A stretch of DNA of 64,000 bases from a candidate division CSSED10-310 bacterium (GCA_016927905.1 JAFGLW010000006.1:1-64000); one strand, 5' to 3'. Counted from the first letter of the stretch, positions 36,901-46,586 are shown. Notes: a model not told the origin generated them from the letters alone. A program made the numbers and translations.

Positions 36901-37645
36901 TTCCGGTGACTGGCATCCCCGCCATAATCAGAACCGGGAACCACAGCTTCCGCCCCCCGTATCCGTCCTGTCACTCATCGGGTTGTCCTGTCTGGCAGTC
37001 CGGATCTTGCGGAAAGACGCCCGTCTCTTCATCATGGGATTCGTCTTGGTTTCGTTGCAGGGTATCCTGACCATTCACAACAACACCGCCAATCTCAACC
37101 GTGTGGCGGAAAACATACCGATCGTCCATCTGTGGGCGGTCATCGGGCTTCTGTATCTGTCCGCCGGGATAAAGCGGATCTGGAATCCCCGCGCGGCGAA
37201 AATCCTGACGGTTGCGGCGGCGGTGTTCGTCATCGGGATTTCTTCGGCCCGCGCCTACCGGATATATTTCAGGGAATATTCGGAAAATCTGGATTTGATC
37301 GGCGTCTTCGGGTTTCAACCGGAATTGACCGAACCGGCGGAATATATCCGAAAACTTCTGAGAGAGCGAAATGATCTGGAAATCTGGGCGGAGTACATCA
37401 ATGCTGATTCCTTCCGCTACATTCAGCCAAGGCATCCGCGACTGCATGACCTGACCCGCAGCGCAGCAGTCCGGTTTAGCCCCGGCTTTTCCACGGCCAT
37501 CCTGATCCTGTCACAGAACGATTCCCTGACCCGGACCATCCGGGAGCGGTATCCGGATGCGGAGGAGGTTGAGGTTCCCTATTCCCTCGACCGCAATCAC
37601 GTCTTATTCAGAGTTTTTTATCTTCCTGCCGGATTCGCAGACTGA
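33956..37645 (+). CDS. Large membrane protein: two PA14 domains fused to a GT39-type glycosyltransferase
   Basis: 1229 residues from a GTG at 33956 with GGAGG 5 nt upstream; an ATG at 33944 is in frame. Layout: N-terminal helices (about 20-145), PA14 domain 1 (about 175-285, GWLYTDRNGLYRFTIRSDDGAFLEIDG), helices, PA14 domain 2 (about 400-520, YGFAIQADNGARFYIDEE), then a long block of helices (560-1130) with the GT-C signature LPPGLWWDETQTAIISRDIL near 745. The first acidic loop of GT39/PMT enzymes normally holds the catalytic Asp or Glu, here DE. The enzyme probably moves a sugar from a polyprenyl-phosphate donor to a protein or glycan outside the membrane. PA14 modules usually bind carbohydrate. 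The last 42 bp overlap aroB on the opposite strand. Confidence 0.85.
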   Translation: MFDTLPVHPAPEVMARQIDLLTWIAGLALILAFGAWIPWIWRYLAGSDFKPEYGWWRWFVNMPYGILTLCFRGILLVLRKFRVLLLLGLTGSLLVVFLSGPKTPGRAVPAMIISLVCFMGLLYRSGRKMHLLTGGFLIWLVVLNHFTVTVYPEWLGWTGKLMNVESGLELFRYGNMEWREPLVETLRIAQVDFKSPESIVLNGSNFSFQIRGWLYTDRNGLYRFTIRSDDGAFLEIDGEPLLSNPGFHAASEVSGELSLDPGYHLIDIRYFNGTADAELKLFWQPPDQPEHIIPACCFFTQIPSPARRVLFHVLHGFFTTWLNVILGIGGVLLIGLGFETVRKYLGRDVRRDRILRLWNMLLAGLLKNGPSLCFGMVVGLSMLLLFAVWYHGIDCAAVDHGLKLQFYGDDVFSRKTDQADGRNARFNSITSRLFDRHIFGAVFHGYLNILQSGSYGFAIQADNGARFYIDEEKMIDGWNADPRTRLISTVKLDTGLHPVRIEMHNRFVPAFIDWKYQPPGKRGFSPVPLSILYSDYPKAAELRADLQFQKVRFSVMILLAAVVLLGMAGIGFFSFPSVFTNVAVPFSLAVFISGFLLQARYLHRDHQYGVQWFIYLAAGWKMLLIAALIALSFPCLRRLLANIPSILQRSGTARAVLFAGILLTAVWGQMCFTGIQRPEPWKGALLFGIAALLTMLNHRLLPGWTDQNDGSEPSRPDPVFWAAVAVILYFAAFLRFYRLHELPPGLWWDETQTAIISRDILKGWFPPVYDLRINAGTPASYVIAGWFYLFGTSVHALRAYYAAVGVITVAVSYGFFRLFFSRWWSLFGMALIATSRWLFSINRVAMATIDETVLLTFLVFICYIRASRSGKLRYYISTGMLLGLGLYLHTGARVLPVIIGLDLIIRLVLERKEFFKRHAAGSAMMIGVSVIVFIPLAKHIYQHQDDYFRRSRQTLLSTEYPGWYPVPPLAENVVNYMKMYSYSGDWHPRHNQNREPQLPPPVSVLSLIGLSCLAVRILRKDARLFIMGFVLVSLQGILTIHNNTANLNRVAENIPIVHLWAVIGLLYLSAGIKRIWNPRAAKILTVAAAVFVIGISSARAYRIYFREYSENLDLIGVFGFQPELTEPAEYIRKLLRERNDLEIWAEYINADSFRYIQPRHPRLHDLTRSAAVRFSPGFSTAILILSQNDSLTRTIRERYPDAEEVEVPYSLDRNHVLFRVFYLPAGFAD

Positions 37646-38734
37646 TTTCAATTTGTCCCGGAGTACATCCAGTGGGACATCCGGATGGATAATTGTTTTG
37701 CCGATCCCGGCCGGCAGGACCATGCGGATTTTCTCCATCGCGGTTTTCTTATCCCATTTCACGTGGGACAGGACTGAATCGACATCCAGATGGAAGATGG
37801 CGGGTTTGAGGCCGAGCTGGGAGAGGACCCCGAGAATTCGATCGGCGGTGCTGCGTTTCAAGATATCCAGGGATACGGCGATTTCGCTGGCGACGGTCAA
37901 TCCCGCAGCCACGGCTTCGCCGTGGAGGATACCGGTGTATCGGTCCGAAGCCTCGATGGCATGACCGATTGTATGTCCGAGATTCAATCCGGTCCGGACA
38001 CCTTTTTCATGTTCGTCCCGTGTGATGATTTCAGCCTTGAACCGGCAGCATTCGCGGAGAATCTCGCCGGGCGGATGACCCAACCTGCCGGGGCGGGCGG
38101 CAAAATGTTCAACAATTTCCCAGAGAGGTTCGCCGCAAAGGACTGCCATTTTGACGATTTCAGCCATGCCGTTGCGCAGATGTCTTTCCGGCAGCGTTTT
38201 GAGCGTGCGGGTATCCGAAATGACCAGATCCGGCTGGTGAAACGCTCCAACCAGGTTTTTCCCCTCCGCAAGATTGATCCCGGTCTTACCTCCCACCGAA
38301 GCATCCGCCTGGGCCATCAAGGTTGTGGGTATCTGAGCGAAGGGAATCCCCCGCATGAACGTGGCCGCGGCAAATCCCCCCAGATCACCCGGTATTCCGC
38401 CCCCGACAATGACGATCAGGGAAGACCGGTCGCAACCTTCCCGAAGCAGGTGATGGTAACAGTCCTCCAGAATCGCCATGGATTTGGATGGTTCGCCCGG
38501 AGAGATGGTGAACGGCCGGGTCAGAATGCTGCCGGCCGCGCTCAGTCCGTTCGAAATTTTCGTTCCATAGACAGGATAGACGGTGGTGTCGGAAACGATG
38601 CAGGTTTTTCGTTTTCTCAGGTTGTCCGGAATCAGGTCTGCCAGTCTTTCCAGGATTCCGTCACCGATATGAATCGGGTAGGAACGGGGGCCCAGATCAA
38701 CATTTATGGTGAACATTTTCTCGGAGTTTGCCAC
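37604..38734 (-). CDS. aroB: 3-dehydroquinate synthase
   Basis: 376 residues, family length. It makes 3-dehydroquinate from DAHP, step 2 of the shikimate pathway, using NAD and a metal. The NAD site is GGGIPGDLGGFAAATFMRG near 103 (GGGVIGD in most members), and the substrate-site loop is MAQADASVGGKTGINLAEGKN. The metal ligands are present: Glu in GMAEIVKMAV, His in LNLGHTIGHAIE and His in ILHGEAVAAG. The GTG at 38734 begins 7 nt after the aroC stop; an ATG at 38716 is possible. Last gene of pilB-fusA-aroC-aroB. Confidence 0.95.
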   Translation of the reverse strand: MANSEKMFTINVDLGPRSYPIHIGDGILERLADLIPDNLRKRKTCIVSDTTVYPVYGTKISNGLSAAGSILTRPFTISPGEPSKSMAILEDCYHHLLREGCDRSSLIVIVGGGIPGDLGGFAAATFMRGIPFAQIPTTLMAQADASVGGKTGINLAEGKNLVGAFHQPDLVISDTRTLKTLPERHLRNGMAEIVKMAVLCGEPLWEIVEHFAARPGRLGHPPGEILRECCRFKAEIITRDEHEKGVRTGLNLGHTIGHAIEASDRYTGILHGEAVAAGLTVASEIAVSLDILKRSTADRILGVLSQLGLKPAIFHLDVDSVLSHVKWDKKTAMEKIRMVLPAGIGKTIIHPDVPLDVLRDKLKSVCESGRKIKNSE

Positions 38735-38741
38735 AAGCGGA

Positions 38742-39965
38742 TCAGAGATCTTCCGATGGGGGTTCCGGGAACACCTGGAATGGAAGCCGCTCCTTGTAAG
38801 CCTCGAAATTCTCCTTGATCTCGTCCAGAGAGTCGCTCCCGAATTTTTTTAGAAGGCAGTCCGCGATGACCAGGGCCAGCATCGATTCCCCCACCACACT
38901 CATCGGTCCAACCGCACAGATTTCACCGAAGGTCTGGGGCGGCTGGTCGGGACGCAGAGTTTTCAGATTGACGGACGGCATGGGTTTCATCGGGCAGGGT
39001 ACCGGAGCCAGAGCGCAGCGGAGGAGAATGGGGCTCCCGTTGGTCACGCCGTCTTCGATTCCGCCGGCGTGATTGGTGCATCGATACACGATGTCCGGTT
39101 CCGTCCGGTTGCGTCTTTTCTTTATATAAAGCGGATCGTGGGCGGCATAGGCCGATTGAAAGGCACTCCGGAATCCATCTCCAATTTCAATACCGCGAAC
39201 ACCCGGCACGCTCATCATGGCCAGGGCGATCCGGCCGTCAATCCGCTGGTCCCACTGGGCGTACGAACCCAGGCCGACCGGCAGGCCCGTGCAGATTACT
39301 TCGAACACGCCGCCCAGCGTTTCGCCTTCCCGGCGGGCGGCTTCCAGGGCCAGTATCATCCGGTTGGCGGCTTCGGGATCGGCGCAGTGAACGGATGAAA
39401 CTTCGGCCAGTGACCGGATATCAAACAGGTCTCCGGATATCAAACCCACTTCTTCCTGCCCGATGGATATTACATGCGAAAATATTTCAATACCGAAATG
39501 CATCAACAAGCGCCGGGCGATCGTGCCCGCTGCAACCCGGATCACGGTTTCCCGGGCGCTGGCCCGCTCGTCGACATAACGCAGGTCCCGGTACCCGTAC
39601 TTGATGGCACCCGCCAGGTCGGCGAACCCGGGACGGGGGGTGCTCCAGGCACCCATAACGCGTTTTTCCATGGAATGTACCAGAACCGTCTGGGCCAGTC
39701 CGGCATGCCGGTTCTCGATCTGCAGGGCGATGGGGATTCCCAGGGTTTCTCCGGATCGGATCCCCGAAAGAATGGCGACTTCATCCTCTTCCGAATGGAT
39801 ATAAGTTTCGTCGTCGACGTTGTAGGAGGAATGAAGGCGGGCGAGCTGCGTATTGATTGTTTCCGGATCGACCGCCAGCCCGGCGGGGATCCCTTCCAGG
39901 AAAGCCAGAAGCGAGAACCCGTGGGATTCTCCCGCAGTGAACAGGCGAATGACCGAAAACATCAT
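38742..39965 (-). CDS. aroC: Chorismate synthase family, altered active-site residues
   Basis: 407 residues. Normal enzymes make chorismate from EPSP with reduced FMN. Family motifs are seen: FTAGESHGFSLLAFLEGIPAGL at the start (His kept), ENRHAGLAQ, ERASARETVIRVAAGTIARRLL near 130, and ICAVGPMSVVGESMLALVIAD near 355. Two conserved spots differ. PRPGHAD, with a catalytic His, reads PRPGFAD (TTC codon). The ERSDVCAV-type segment reads FGEICAV, losing the Arg-Ser-Asp. Either the family tolerates this in the lineage or the protein has a changed role. It starts 6 nt after the fusA stop and is followed by aroB, so a shikimate role is strongly implied by context. Confidence 0.85.
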   Translation of the reverse strand: MMFSVIRLFTAGESHGFSLLAFLEGIPAGLAVDPETINTQLARLHSSYNVDDETYIHSEEDEVAILSGIRSGETLGIPIALQIENRHAGLAQTVLVHSMEKRVMGAWSTPRPGFADLAGAIKYGYRDLRYVDERASARETVIRVAAGTIARRLLMHFGIEIFSHVISIGQEEVGLISGDLFDIRSLAEVSSVHCADPEAANRMILALEAARREGETLGGVFEVICTGLPVGLGSYAQWDQRIDGRIALAMMSVPGVRGIEIGDGFRSAFQSAYAAHDPLYIKKRRNRTEPDIVYRCTNHAGGIEDGVTNGSPILLRCALAPVPCPMKPMPSVNLKTLRPDQPPQTFGEICAVGPMSVVGESMLALVIADCLLKKFGSDSLDEIKENFEAYKERLPFQVFPEPPSEDL

Positions 39966-39971
39966 AAACGT

Positions 39972-42035
39972 CTACTCGGGACTCCCAACCCTTTCAACCT
40001 CCGCAAAATAAGATAACCGCATGGTATAAGTTGCTCTGCCCTGTGTCAACGATCTCAGATCCGTTGCATATCCGAACATCTGCGACAACGGCACATTCGC
40101 CCGGACAATCTGGAATTGTTTCCGCGTTTCAATCCCCTCGATATTTCCCTTGCGCATCTGTATGTTGCCGATCACATCACCCAGAAACTCATCGGGCAAA
40201 ATGATTTCGACGGCCATAATGGGGGACAGCAGGATGGGTTCAGCTTTCATGCACACTTCGCGGAAGGCAACAGCCGCGGCAAACTGAAAACTCTCATTCG
40301 ACGAAAAATCCGGATGATATCCGCCTCCGATCAACGCCACATGAATGTCTTCGATGGGATACCCGAACTGGATTCCGGCCGTCAGGCTGTCACGAACACC
40401 CTGTTCCACCTGCCGAACGAAGAGTTCCGGCAGGATGTCCGGAGCTACGGCGGATTCAAACACGAAACCCGATGACCGTTCGCCTGGAGATACCTTCAAT
40501 ATGATATGGGCATAATGCTGATGACCGGCAATCTGCCGCTCGAATTTTTCCTCATGAATCGCTTCCTTCCGGATACTTTCCCGGTAAGCGACCTGGGGTC
40601 TGCCGACTTTGGCCTTGACATTGAATTCACGGGTCAGGCGTTCGGTGAGAATCTGAAGATGCAGCTCCCCCATTCCTGAAATGATGGTCTGCCCGGTATC
40701 GGGATCCTGGTTCACTCTGAAAGTGGGATCTTCCTCCGCCAGGGACGTGAGCGCGTTTCCCATTTTCCTCTGATCGGCAATCGTGTGCGGTTCGATGGCA
40801 ATGAAAATCACCGGCTTGGGAAACTCCATCGGCTCAAGATACACCAAGTCCCCGGGTGCGCACAGGGTGTCCCCCGTAACGGAATTTTTCAATCCGATAA
40901 CCGCTGCGATATCACCGGGCCCGACGGCTTCAATCCGTTCCCGTTTATTGGAAAACATCCGGAACAACCGGCCGATGCGCTCTTCTTCACCGGTGCGTGA
41001 ATTCACCACGCGGTACGGATGTTCCAGGTGTCCCGAATAAACTCTGAGATAATGCAGTTTCCTGCGTTCGGGATCATTCATGATCTTGAATATGAGGGCG
41101 GTGAAAGGTTCCCTGGGGCTGGAATAACGGATCACTTCCTCATGTGTCGTCACCCGTTGTGCAAGCACCGGTGGAACATCGGTGGGGGAGGGAAGGAAGT
41201 CGACAATGCCGTCCAGCACCGGCTGGATGCCCCTGTTCTTTAATGCCGCGCCACAGAAAACGGGGAAAATCCGGGTTTTCAGGGTCAGATCCCGGATGGA
41301 CTGCCTGATCAGCCGGGAATCGATATCGGCGCCCTCACAATAGCGTGTCAGCAGTTCCTCATTGGTTTCGGAAAGAATCTCAATCATCGAATCACGCCAT
41401 TTCCGAGCCTGCTCCCAAATCTCCGCAGGAACATCGGTTGTCTCATATTCCAGCTCCAGATCCCGGGGCCAGATCAACGCCTTCATCTCAATCAGATCTA
41501 CGACACCCTTGAATTCGTTTTCCGAGCCGATCGGTATCTGGACGGGCAGGGGCAGAGCGTGAAGACGATTCTCGAGAGCTTTCAGCACCGCGTAAAAATC
41601 CGCGCCGATCCGGTCATTTTTATTGACAAAGACAATCCGGGGAATATGGTACCGGTCCGCCTGCATCCACACGGTTTCAGACTGTGGTTCGACACCTCCC
41701 ACGGCACAGAAAACCGCGATCGCTCCATCCAGAACCCGCAGGCTTCGCTCCACTTCGGCGATAAAATCCACGTGGCCCGGAGTATCGATGATGTTGATCT
41801 GGTGTCCCCGGTGTTCGCATGTGATCGCCGCAGATGTTATGGTGATGCCCCGCTGCCTTTCCTGCTCCATCCAGTCCATGACCGTGGATCCTTCGTCGAC
41901 CTCGCCGATCCGGTGGGTATATCCGGTAAGAAACAAAACACGTTCGGTCAGGGTCGTTTTCCCCGCATCGATATGGGCCATGATTCCGATATTCCGTATT
42001 CGTTCCAGCTTCGTTGGCGGTGATTTGGATGCCAT
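39972..42035 (-). CDS. fusA: Elongation factor G (probably a second paralogue)
   Basis: 687 residues. It is a translational GTPase for translocation or ribosome recycling. The G domain is complete: G1 [13 protein letters not shown]2 [10 protein letters not shown]3 DTPGHVDF and G4 NKND (NKMD in most EF-G). Domain II-V landmarks include [10 protein letters not shown] near 455, [11 protein letters not shown] near 485, [12 protein letters not shown] near 585 and the C-terminal [18 protein letters not shown]. It sits in pilB-fusA-aroC-aroB rather than the rpsL-rpsG-tufA cluster, which suggests an EF-G paralogue of the kind seen in spirochaetes, planctomycetes and deltaproteobacteria. Tight spacing (13 and 6 nt) shows operon membership. 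Confidence 0.93.
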   Translation of the reverse strand: MASKSPPTKLERIRNIGIMAHIDAGKTTLTERVLFLTGYTHRIGEVDEGSTVMDWMEQERQRGITITSAAITCEHRGHQINIIDTPGHVDFIAEVERSLRVLDGAIAVFCAVGGVEPQSETVWMQADRYHIPRIVFVNKNDRIGADFYAVLKALENRLHALPLPVQIPIGSENEFKGVVDLIEMKALIWPRDLELEYETTDVPAEIWEQARKWRDSMIEILSETNEELLTRYCEGADIDSRLIRQSIRDLTLKTRIFPVFCGAALKNRGIQPVLDGIVDFLPSPTDVPPVLAQRVTTHEEVIRYSSPREPFTALIFKIMNDPERRKLHYLRVYSGHLEHPYRVVNSRTGEEERIGRLFRMFSNKRERIEAVGPGDIAAVIGLKNSVTGDTLCAPGDLVYLEPMEFPKPVIFIAIEPHTIADQRKMGNALTSLAEEDPTFRVNQDPDTGQTIISGMGELHLQILTERLTREFNVKAKVGRPQVAYRESIRKEAIHEEKFERQIAGHQHYAHIILKVSPGERSSGFVFESAVAPDILPELFVRQVEQGVRDSLTAGIQFGYPIEDIHVALIGGGYHPDFSSNESFQFAAAVAFREVCMKAEPILLSPIMAVEIILPDEFLGDVIGNIQMRKGNIEGIETRKQFQIVRANVPLSQMFGYATDLRSLTQGRATYTMRLSYFAEVERVGSPE

Positions 42036-42048
42036 ATCGTTTCCCGGT

Positions 42049-43743
42049 TCAGTCGACGGATGTTTCCTGGGTCACGCTGATGATTTCCTCCAGGGAGGTG
42101 AATCCCTGAAGCGCTTTTCGGATGCCGTCCTCCCTGAGAGACCGCATTCCCCGCTTTTTCGCTTCGATTTCAACTTCCGCCGATGGGGCCCTGGCGACGA
42201 TCATCTGGCGCATCTTCTCGCTCACCAGCATCAACTCGAATATCCCCATCCGCCCGCTGTAACCGGTATGGCGGCACTTGTCGCAACCGGTTCCCCGGAA
42301 CAGCTGCAGGTTTTTGGGTATTTCCTTCAAACCCAGCGATTTCAAGACGATTCCCGGTGGAGTGAACGGCTCGCGGCAGTGTTCGCAGATTTTCCGGACA
42401 AGCCGCTGGGCCAGTACGCCCAGCAGGGAGGATGCCAGGATATAGGGTTCAACCCCCATCTCCAGCAGCCGGATGATGGTGCTGGGCGCGTTGTTGGTGT
42501 GGAGTGTTGACAGGACGAAATGTCCGGTGAGACCGGCTTCGATCGCGATATTCGCCGTTTCGGGATCCCGGATTTCGGCGACCATGATGATATTGGGATC
42601 ATGGCGCATGATCGATCTCAAGCCTTTTGAAAAAGTGAATCCGGCCTGAGGATGTATCTGTCCCTGAACGGACCCGTCAATCTGATATTCCACTGGATTT
42701 TCCAGGGTCAGGATCTTTTTGGTGGGATCTTTGATTTCGTTCAGAATCGACACCAGAGTGGTGGTCTTGCCGCAACCGGTCGGTCCCGTCACCAGAAATA
42801 TCCCTTTTTCCTGGTTTAAAACTTTGTGGAAATCATCCAGTGCTTTCGAAGACAGGCCCAGATCGGAGATCGGTATCCGCATCTTGCGTTTCAGTATCCG
42901 CAGCACGATCGATTCACCGAAAATACCCGGGAAAGTCGAAACGCGGAAATCTATATCATCCCCCCCGATAATCTTGGAAAACCGGCCGTCCTGGGGGATC
43001 ATGCGAAGATCGATTTTCATTTGGGACATGATCTTGATTCTGGAAGTGAGCGGCCCGATCAGGGTGGAGGGTATCATTTCGATGCCCTGCAGTTTTCCGT
43101 CTATCCGCATCCGGATATGCAGTCCATCTTCCTGAGGTTCAAAATGGATATCCGAAGCGTTTTCGGACAGCGCCCGGTTGATATATTCATCCACCAGCTT
43201 CACGATCGGGGCATCGGTCAGGCCGGGAGACGGTGCCGATCGCAGCTTGTCCTCCATTTCCGTGCCGGTTTTCCGGGAATTGACCTCCTTCATGGCCTCC
43301 ATAATGGCGCCGTACCGGCCGTAAAACTTATCGATCATACGCTTGATATCCAGCGGATTGCCGGGGATGTTGCGGATCTGGGTGAGTCCGGATGCGAATC
43401 CCACCATCTGCTGCGCTTCAAAATCCGACGGATTCGCCATGGAAACATAGATCTGGGAGCCCTTGGTGAACAGCGGCATCACCACATGTTTCCGAACGTT
43501 TTCCTCCTTGAACTTATCGAGAAGGGGATTTTCAATGATGTAGGAATCCAGATCGTTACACCCCTCACCAGCTAAAACGGTATTGATCTTCAATGATTCG
43601 GTGTTGTACCGGTTGGCGATGATCTTGGTTATTTTTTGACCGGTATTCCGGTGGACGGACATGGATTCTTCATACTGGGTGTCATTGATGACACCTTTTT
43701 CCAGAAGCGTTCTCGCTATTTTCTCGTTGCTCCAGTGGGACAT
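42049..43743 (-). CDS. pilB: Type IV pilus / type II secretion assembly ATPase
   Basis: 564 residues from the ATG at 43743, with GGGGAGA upstream. It powers pilin polymerisation. An N-terminal MshEN-type domain (about 60-150, [21 protein letters not shown]) may bind cyclic di-GMP, in keeping with the HD-GYP gene elsewhere in the window. The N2 domain begins near 190 ([19 protein letters not shown]). Walker A is GPTGCGKTT near 338, the His box is [17 protein letters not shown] and the tetracysteine zinc motif CEHC / GCDKC is near 465-500. Walker B reads MVAEIRD where GEIRD is usual. PilB and GspE cannot be told apart with certainty. First gene of pilB-fusA-aroC-aroB. Confidence 0.92.
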   Translation of the reverse strand: MSHWSNEKIARTLLEKGVINDTQYEESMSVHRNTGQKITKIIANRYNTESLKINTVLAGEGCNDLDSYIIENPLLDKFKEENVRKHVVMPLFTKGSQIYVSMANPSDFEAQQMVGFASGLTQIRNIPGNPLDIKRMIDKFYGRYGAIMEAMKEVNSRKTGTEMEDKLRSAPSPGLTDAPIVKLVDEYINRALSENASDIHFEPQEDGLHIRMRIDGKLQGIEMIPSTLIGPLTSRIKIMSQMKIDLRMIPQDGRFSKIIGGDDIDFRVSTFPGIFGESIVLRILKRKMRIPISDLGLSSKALDDFHKVLNQEKGIFLVTGPTGCGKTTTLVSILNEIKDPTKKILTLENPVEYQIDGSVQGQIHPQAGFTFSKGLRSIMRHDPNIIMVAEIRDPETANIAIEAGLTGHFVLSTLHTNNAPSTIIRLLEMGVEPYILASSLLGVLAQRLVRKICEHCREPFTPPGIVLKSLGLKEIPKNLQLFRGTGCDKCRHTGYSGRMGIFELMLVSEKMRQMIVARAPSAEVEIEAKKRGMRSLREDGIRKALQGFTSLEEIISVTQETSVD

Positions 43744-43779
43744 ATGATTTTCTCCCCGCCTGATCGAAATCAATGGGAA

Positions 43780-43808
43780 ATGTTAAGAGAGTGAGGGTGG
43801 GGTGTCAA
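43780..43808 (-). promoter_or_regulatory. Predicted promoter of pilB-fusA-aroC-aroB
   Basis: On the minus strand TTGACA (43808-43803, consensus), 17 bp, TAACAT (43785-43780). The leader is about 30 nt. Confidence 0.65.
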
Positions 43809-43878
43809 GCAGGCCCTGATAATATATGAATGCTGCTTCAGATCGACTTGTTCTTTACCGTCATTTTGCGGATATGGG

Positions 43879-43907
43879 TGGACTTTGCTGAGCATTTCCA
43901 TTAAAAT
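43879..43907 (+). promoter_or_regulatory. Predicted promoter of the multi-winged-helix gene
   Basis: TGGACT (43879-43884), 17 bp, TAAAAT (43902-43907). The leader is about 50 nt to the ATG at 43963. Confidence 0.45.
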
Positions 43908-43962
43908 CTGTCAGTTTGAAGCCTGGATGTCGCCCGGGCAGGGAATAAGGAGATGAGCGATC

Positions 43963-46581
43963 ATGGTCAAGCGCAAGCAAAAAGACGGTTCCGGTTTCAC
44001 GATGAGCGCCCTCATTCGTCAAGTTCTCATGGATATGAATGCGCACTCCCTGGAAGAAATCACCGAACACATCCAGAAATTCATGTGCAAAACAATTGCA
44101 CCCAAACAGTTCCAGGTGATGGTCCAGCGTATCCTCGAACAGGATCCGGAAATCGAAAAAACATCCAAAGGGTTCAAGCTCAAATCCGGCAAATCCGTTC
44201 TGGACATGGTGGTTGACCTGGTTGCCACCGTCAACAGCCCGCTGCTTCAGAAAGACATTGTCAGAAAAATCGCCAGGGAACAGAACGTTCCGGTGGAGAC
44301 CGTCGAACTGGACCTGGATGCCGACAAGCGGTTCGCTCAAATGGAGCATAAAGGCAAGACCTACTATTATCTTGCCAGGCGCCAGGTGGTGAATGACCGG
44401 GTCATCGACATCCTGAAATCCAAAAACCGACCCCTCACTTTTTCAGAAATTTATAAATTTCTGGAAACGGAATACAATCTTCCCAAAACAACGGTGATAT
44501 TTATTCCCGCTATCGAATCGAAAATAAAACGGTACCCGGGTTCGAAGTTTGCCCTGCCCATAGTTCAACCCAGGAAAAAACCGGAAAAAATGATCCACAA
44601 TGTCACGCGTGTGGAACTGGAGCGGGTGGTGAAATACCTGAAACAGGCTGGAGAGCCCCTGTCTTCCTCACAACTGTCCGAAAAAGTTCTCAAACGGCCC
44701 GTGGAGGAAACGAATCTGCGTATCCGGCTTGCCCGGGATACGCGGATCAGGCATGAGGGCGAGCAGTTCGTTCTGGAGGAAATATCCGAGGAGGTCGAAA
44801 TTCCTCAAAAAGTCCGGGAACGGGTTGAAGGGCAATATTTCAAGGTCAAGGCGAGACTGGTCGGGAGTCATGAAGTTCATACCATCGACCAGCTGCTGGA
44901 CAGAATTTACAAAATCAATATCAGCCACATGGAGTACGATTTCTACCGGGAACTGCTTCTGGAACATCTGATGAAAGACGAAGGAGTGGTCCGGACGGTT
45001 GAAGGCTGGCTGCAGATTGAAGCGGACCCGCGGACGCGTTCGCCACTGCCCCTCGAATTGACCGGGGCGACATCCCCCCAACCACCTCCGGAGCTGCAAA
45101 TCGATAAACTTACCGGAGTCGAACAGGCCTTTCTGAACATGGAAACCGATCCCATCATGGCCGATGAATCCAAGGGTTCCGGTGTGCGGCACCGGGTGAC
45201 CATCGGAGAACGGCGGTGCGGAGCCATCCGGCTGTCCGACATCCAGATGTCGGCTTTTCCGTCCCTGCCCCAATATTATGAGATTGTTCTAAGAGATGGA
45301 TCGGGAGAAAACGAATTCCTGGGATTTTTCAACCGGCGCAAATGCGCCATCAGCGATCTCGACAGGCTGTTCGAGTCCGGTTTCGGAGTCGCCGGGGGAA
45401 TTCTGGAGTTGTGGCAATCTCCTGAAAATCCATACCAGTTCACGGCCGTGATCATCCCGGATACCGAAAATATCAGTATCAGCGCGCGAAAACTGGCCCA
45501 ACTCGTCAAGATGACTTCCAGGGAGTGGTCGACCGACGACCTGGCGAAAGCTGCTTTCAAGGGACGCCGCAAAGCGATGTCCCTGATGCAGATATGGATG
45601 GAAATCAATGCCGTGCGATCCGTTTCAAGGGAAGAACTGCTCGCGGTCCTTCAAGATTTCGAAAGCTTCGTTCCCGACGAAAAGCTTGAAGGCTGTTACC
45701 GGTATGACGAATCGGCAGGAACCGGCCGGATATCGGTCCTGGCGGAGGATATCGAAGATAAAACGCCTGAGGTTAAAATCCCGTCCCCGATGGAAGCGGA
45801 ACCGGAGGGAATGGAAGCGGAACTGGAGGAAACCAGACCGGTCAAACCTCCGGCCGTTGTCGCCGAACCCGTGGCGAAAGACAAACAACCGCCTGTCGTC
45901 AAGCGGAAACCGAAACGCAGGAAGGAACTGGAGGAGGAGATCCCGGATCACATCCGCAGGCTGCGGGATATGGGCCGGCGACTGCCCCGCCTGCAAACCG
46001 TGCGAAGCATGGTCGTCAAACCATCGGGCGATTCACCCAACAGCCAGATCGGCGCCGTGTCGGTGGGCAGGATTTCGCACCAGGAACGGCGGGTATCCGA
46101 TCGAAAACCCAAAGCGGTTCCCGAACCGCTTCTCATGGATGTTCCACCGAAATCCGATGCGAAACAGGATTGGAATACGGTGGATTTTGTCAACCCCGAC
46201 CGCGGTCCCGGCCATTCGGAGTTGTACCAGGCTCTGGAAGTTCTGAAGGCTTTCATCAATCGTCCGCCCCGGATTCGCAAGACGGACGGTTCCATCGTGA
46301 TCTGGCTGGACGCGAACGACCTGGCCGTCTATTTCCGCATTCCGCCCGAAAATCCGAACTGCTGGCTGGCCTGGATCCCGGATGAAGACCTGTCGGCTGT
46401 CGAAGGATCCCATGTTTTCCTGAGCGAATCGGATCGCCGGGCCAAACACGCCATGAAAGGCTACTGGTGGTGTACCGGCAAATTCAGGGGTCCCAGAGGC
46501 AACTGGAAAGACGCCAACATCATGGAAGGCGTTCAGATCATCGGAAAAATCCTCGAACTCATGGACAAACCCAGGAAATAG
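43963..46581 (+). CDS. Large multi-winged-helix protein of unknown function
   Basis: 872 residues; the ATG at 43963 has AAGGAG 9-10 nt upstream. No signal or membrane segment. The N-terminal third is a tandem of four helical units of about 60 residues that look like winged helices: SALIRQVLMDMNAHSLEEITEH (14-75), SVLDMVVDLVATVNSPLLQKDI (79-142), NDRVIDILKSKNRPLTFSEI (146-205) and RVELERVVKYLKQAGEPLSSSQL (216-275). Each unit ends with a beta wing carrying aromatic or basic residues (YYYLAR, KFALP, EQFVLEE). A fifth helical unit is near 310-355. A mixed domain (about 395-480, RRCGAIRLSDIQMSAFPSLPQYYEI) follows, then another HTH-like part, an acidic/basic linker (590-720) and a C-terminal domain rich in Trp (NCWLAWIP, GYWWCTGKF). 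It resembles HARE-HTH or RNA-polymerase-associated tandem folds only in style. No named family recognised. Confidence 0.8.
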   Translation: MVKRKQKDGSGFTMSALIRQVLMDMNAHSLEEITEHIQKFMCKTIAPKQFQVMVQRILEQDPEIEKTSKGFKLKSGKSVLDMVVDLVATVNSPLLQKDIVRKIAREQNVPVETVELDLDADKRFAQMEHKGKTYYYLARRQVVNDRVIDILKSKNRPLTFSEIYKFLETEYNLPKTTVIFIPAIESKIKRYPGSKFALPIVQPRKKPEKMIHNVTRVELERVVKYLKQAGEPLSSSQLSEKVLKRPVEETNLRIRLARDTRIRHEGEQFVLEEISEEVEIPQKVRERVEGQYFKVKARLVGSHEVHTIDQLLDRIYKINISHMEYDFYRELLLEHLMKDEGVVRTVEGWLQIEADPRTRSPLPLELTGATSPQPPPELQIDKLTGVEQAFLNMETDPIMADESKGSGVRHRVTIGERRCGAIRLSDIQMSAFPSLPQYYEIVLRDGSGENEFLGFFNRRKCAISDLDRLFESGFGVAGGILELWQSPENPYQFTAVIIPDTENISISARKLAQLVKMTSREWSTDDLAKAAFKGRRKAMSLMQIWMEINAVRSVSREELLAVLQDFESFVPDEKLEGCYRYDESAGTGRISVLAEDIEDKTPEVKIPSPMEAEPEGMEAELEETRPVKPPAVVAEPVAKDKQPPVVKRKPKRRKELEEEIPDHIRRLRDMGRRLPRLQTVRSMVVKPSGDSPNSQIGAVSVGRISHQERRVSDRKPKAVPEPLLMDVPPKSDAKQDWNTVDFVNPDRGPGHSELYQALEVLKAFINRPPRIRKTDGSIVIWLDANDLAVYFRIPPENPNCWLAWIPDEDLSAVEGSHVFLSESDRRAKHAMKGYWWCTGKFRGPRGNWKDANIMEGVQIIGKILELMDKPRK

Positions 46582-46586
46582 GTTTC

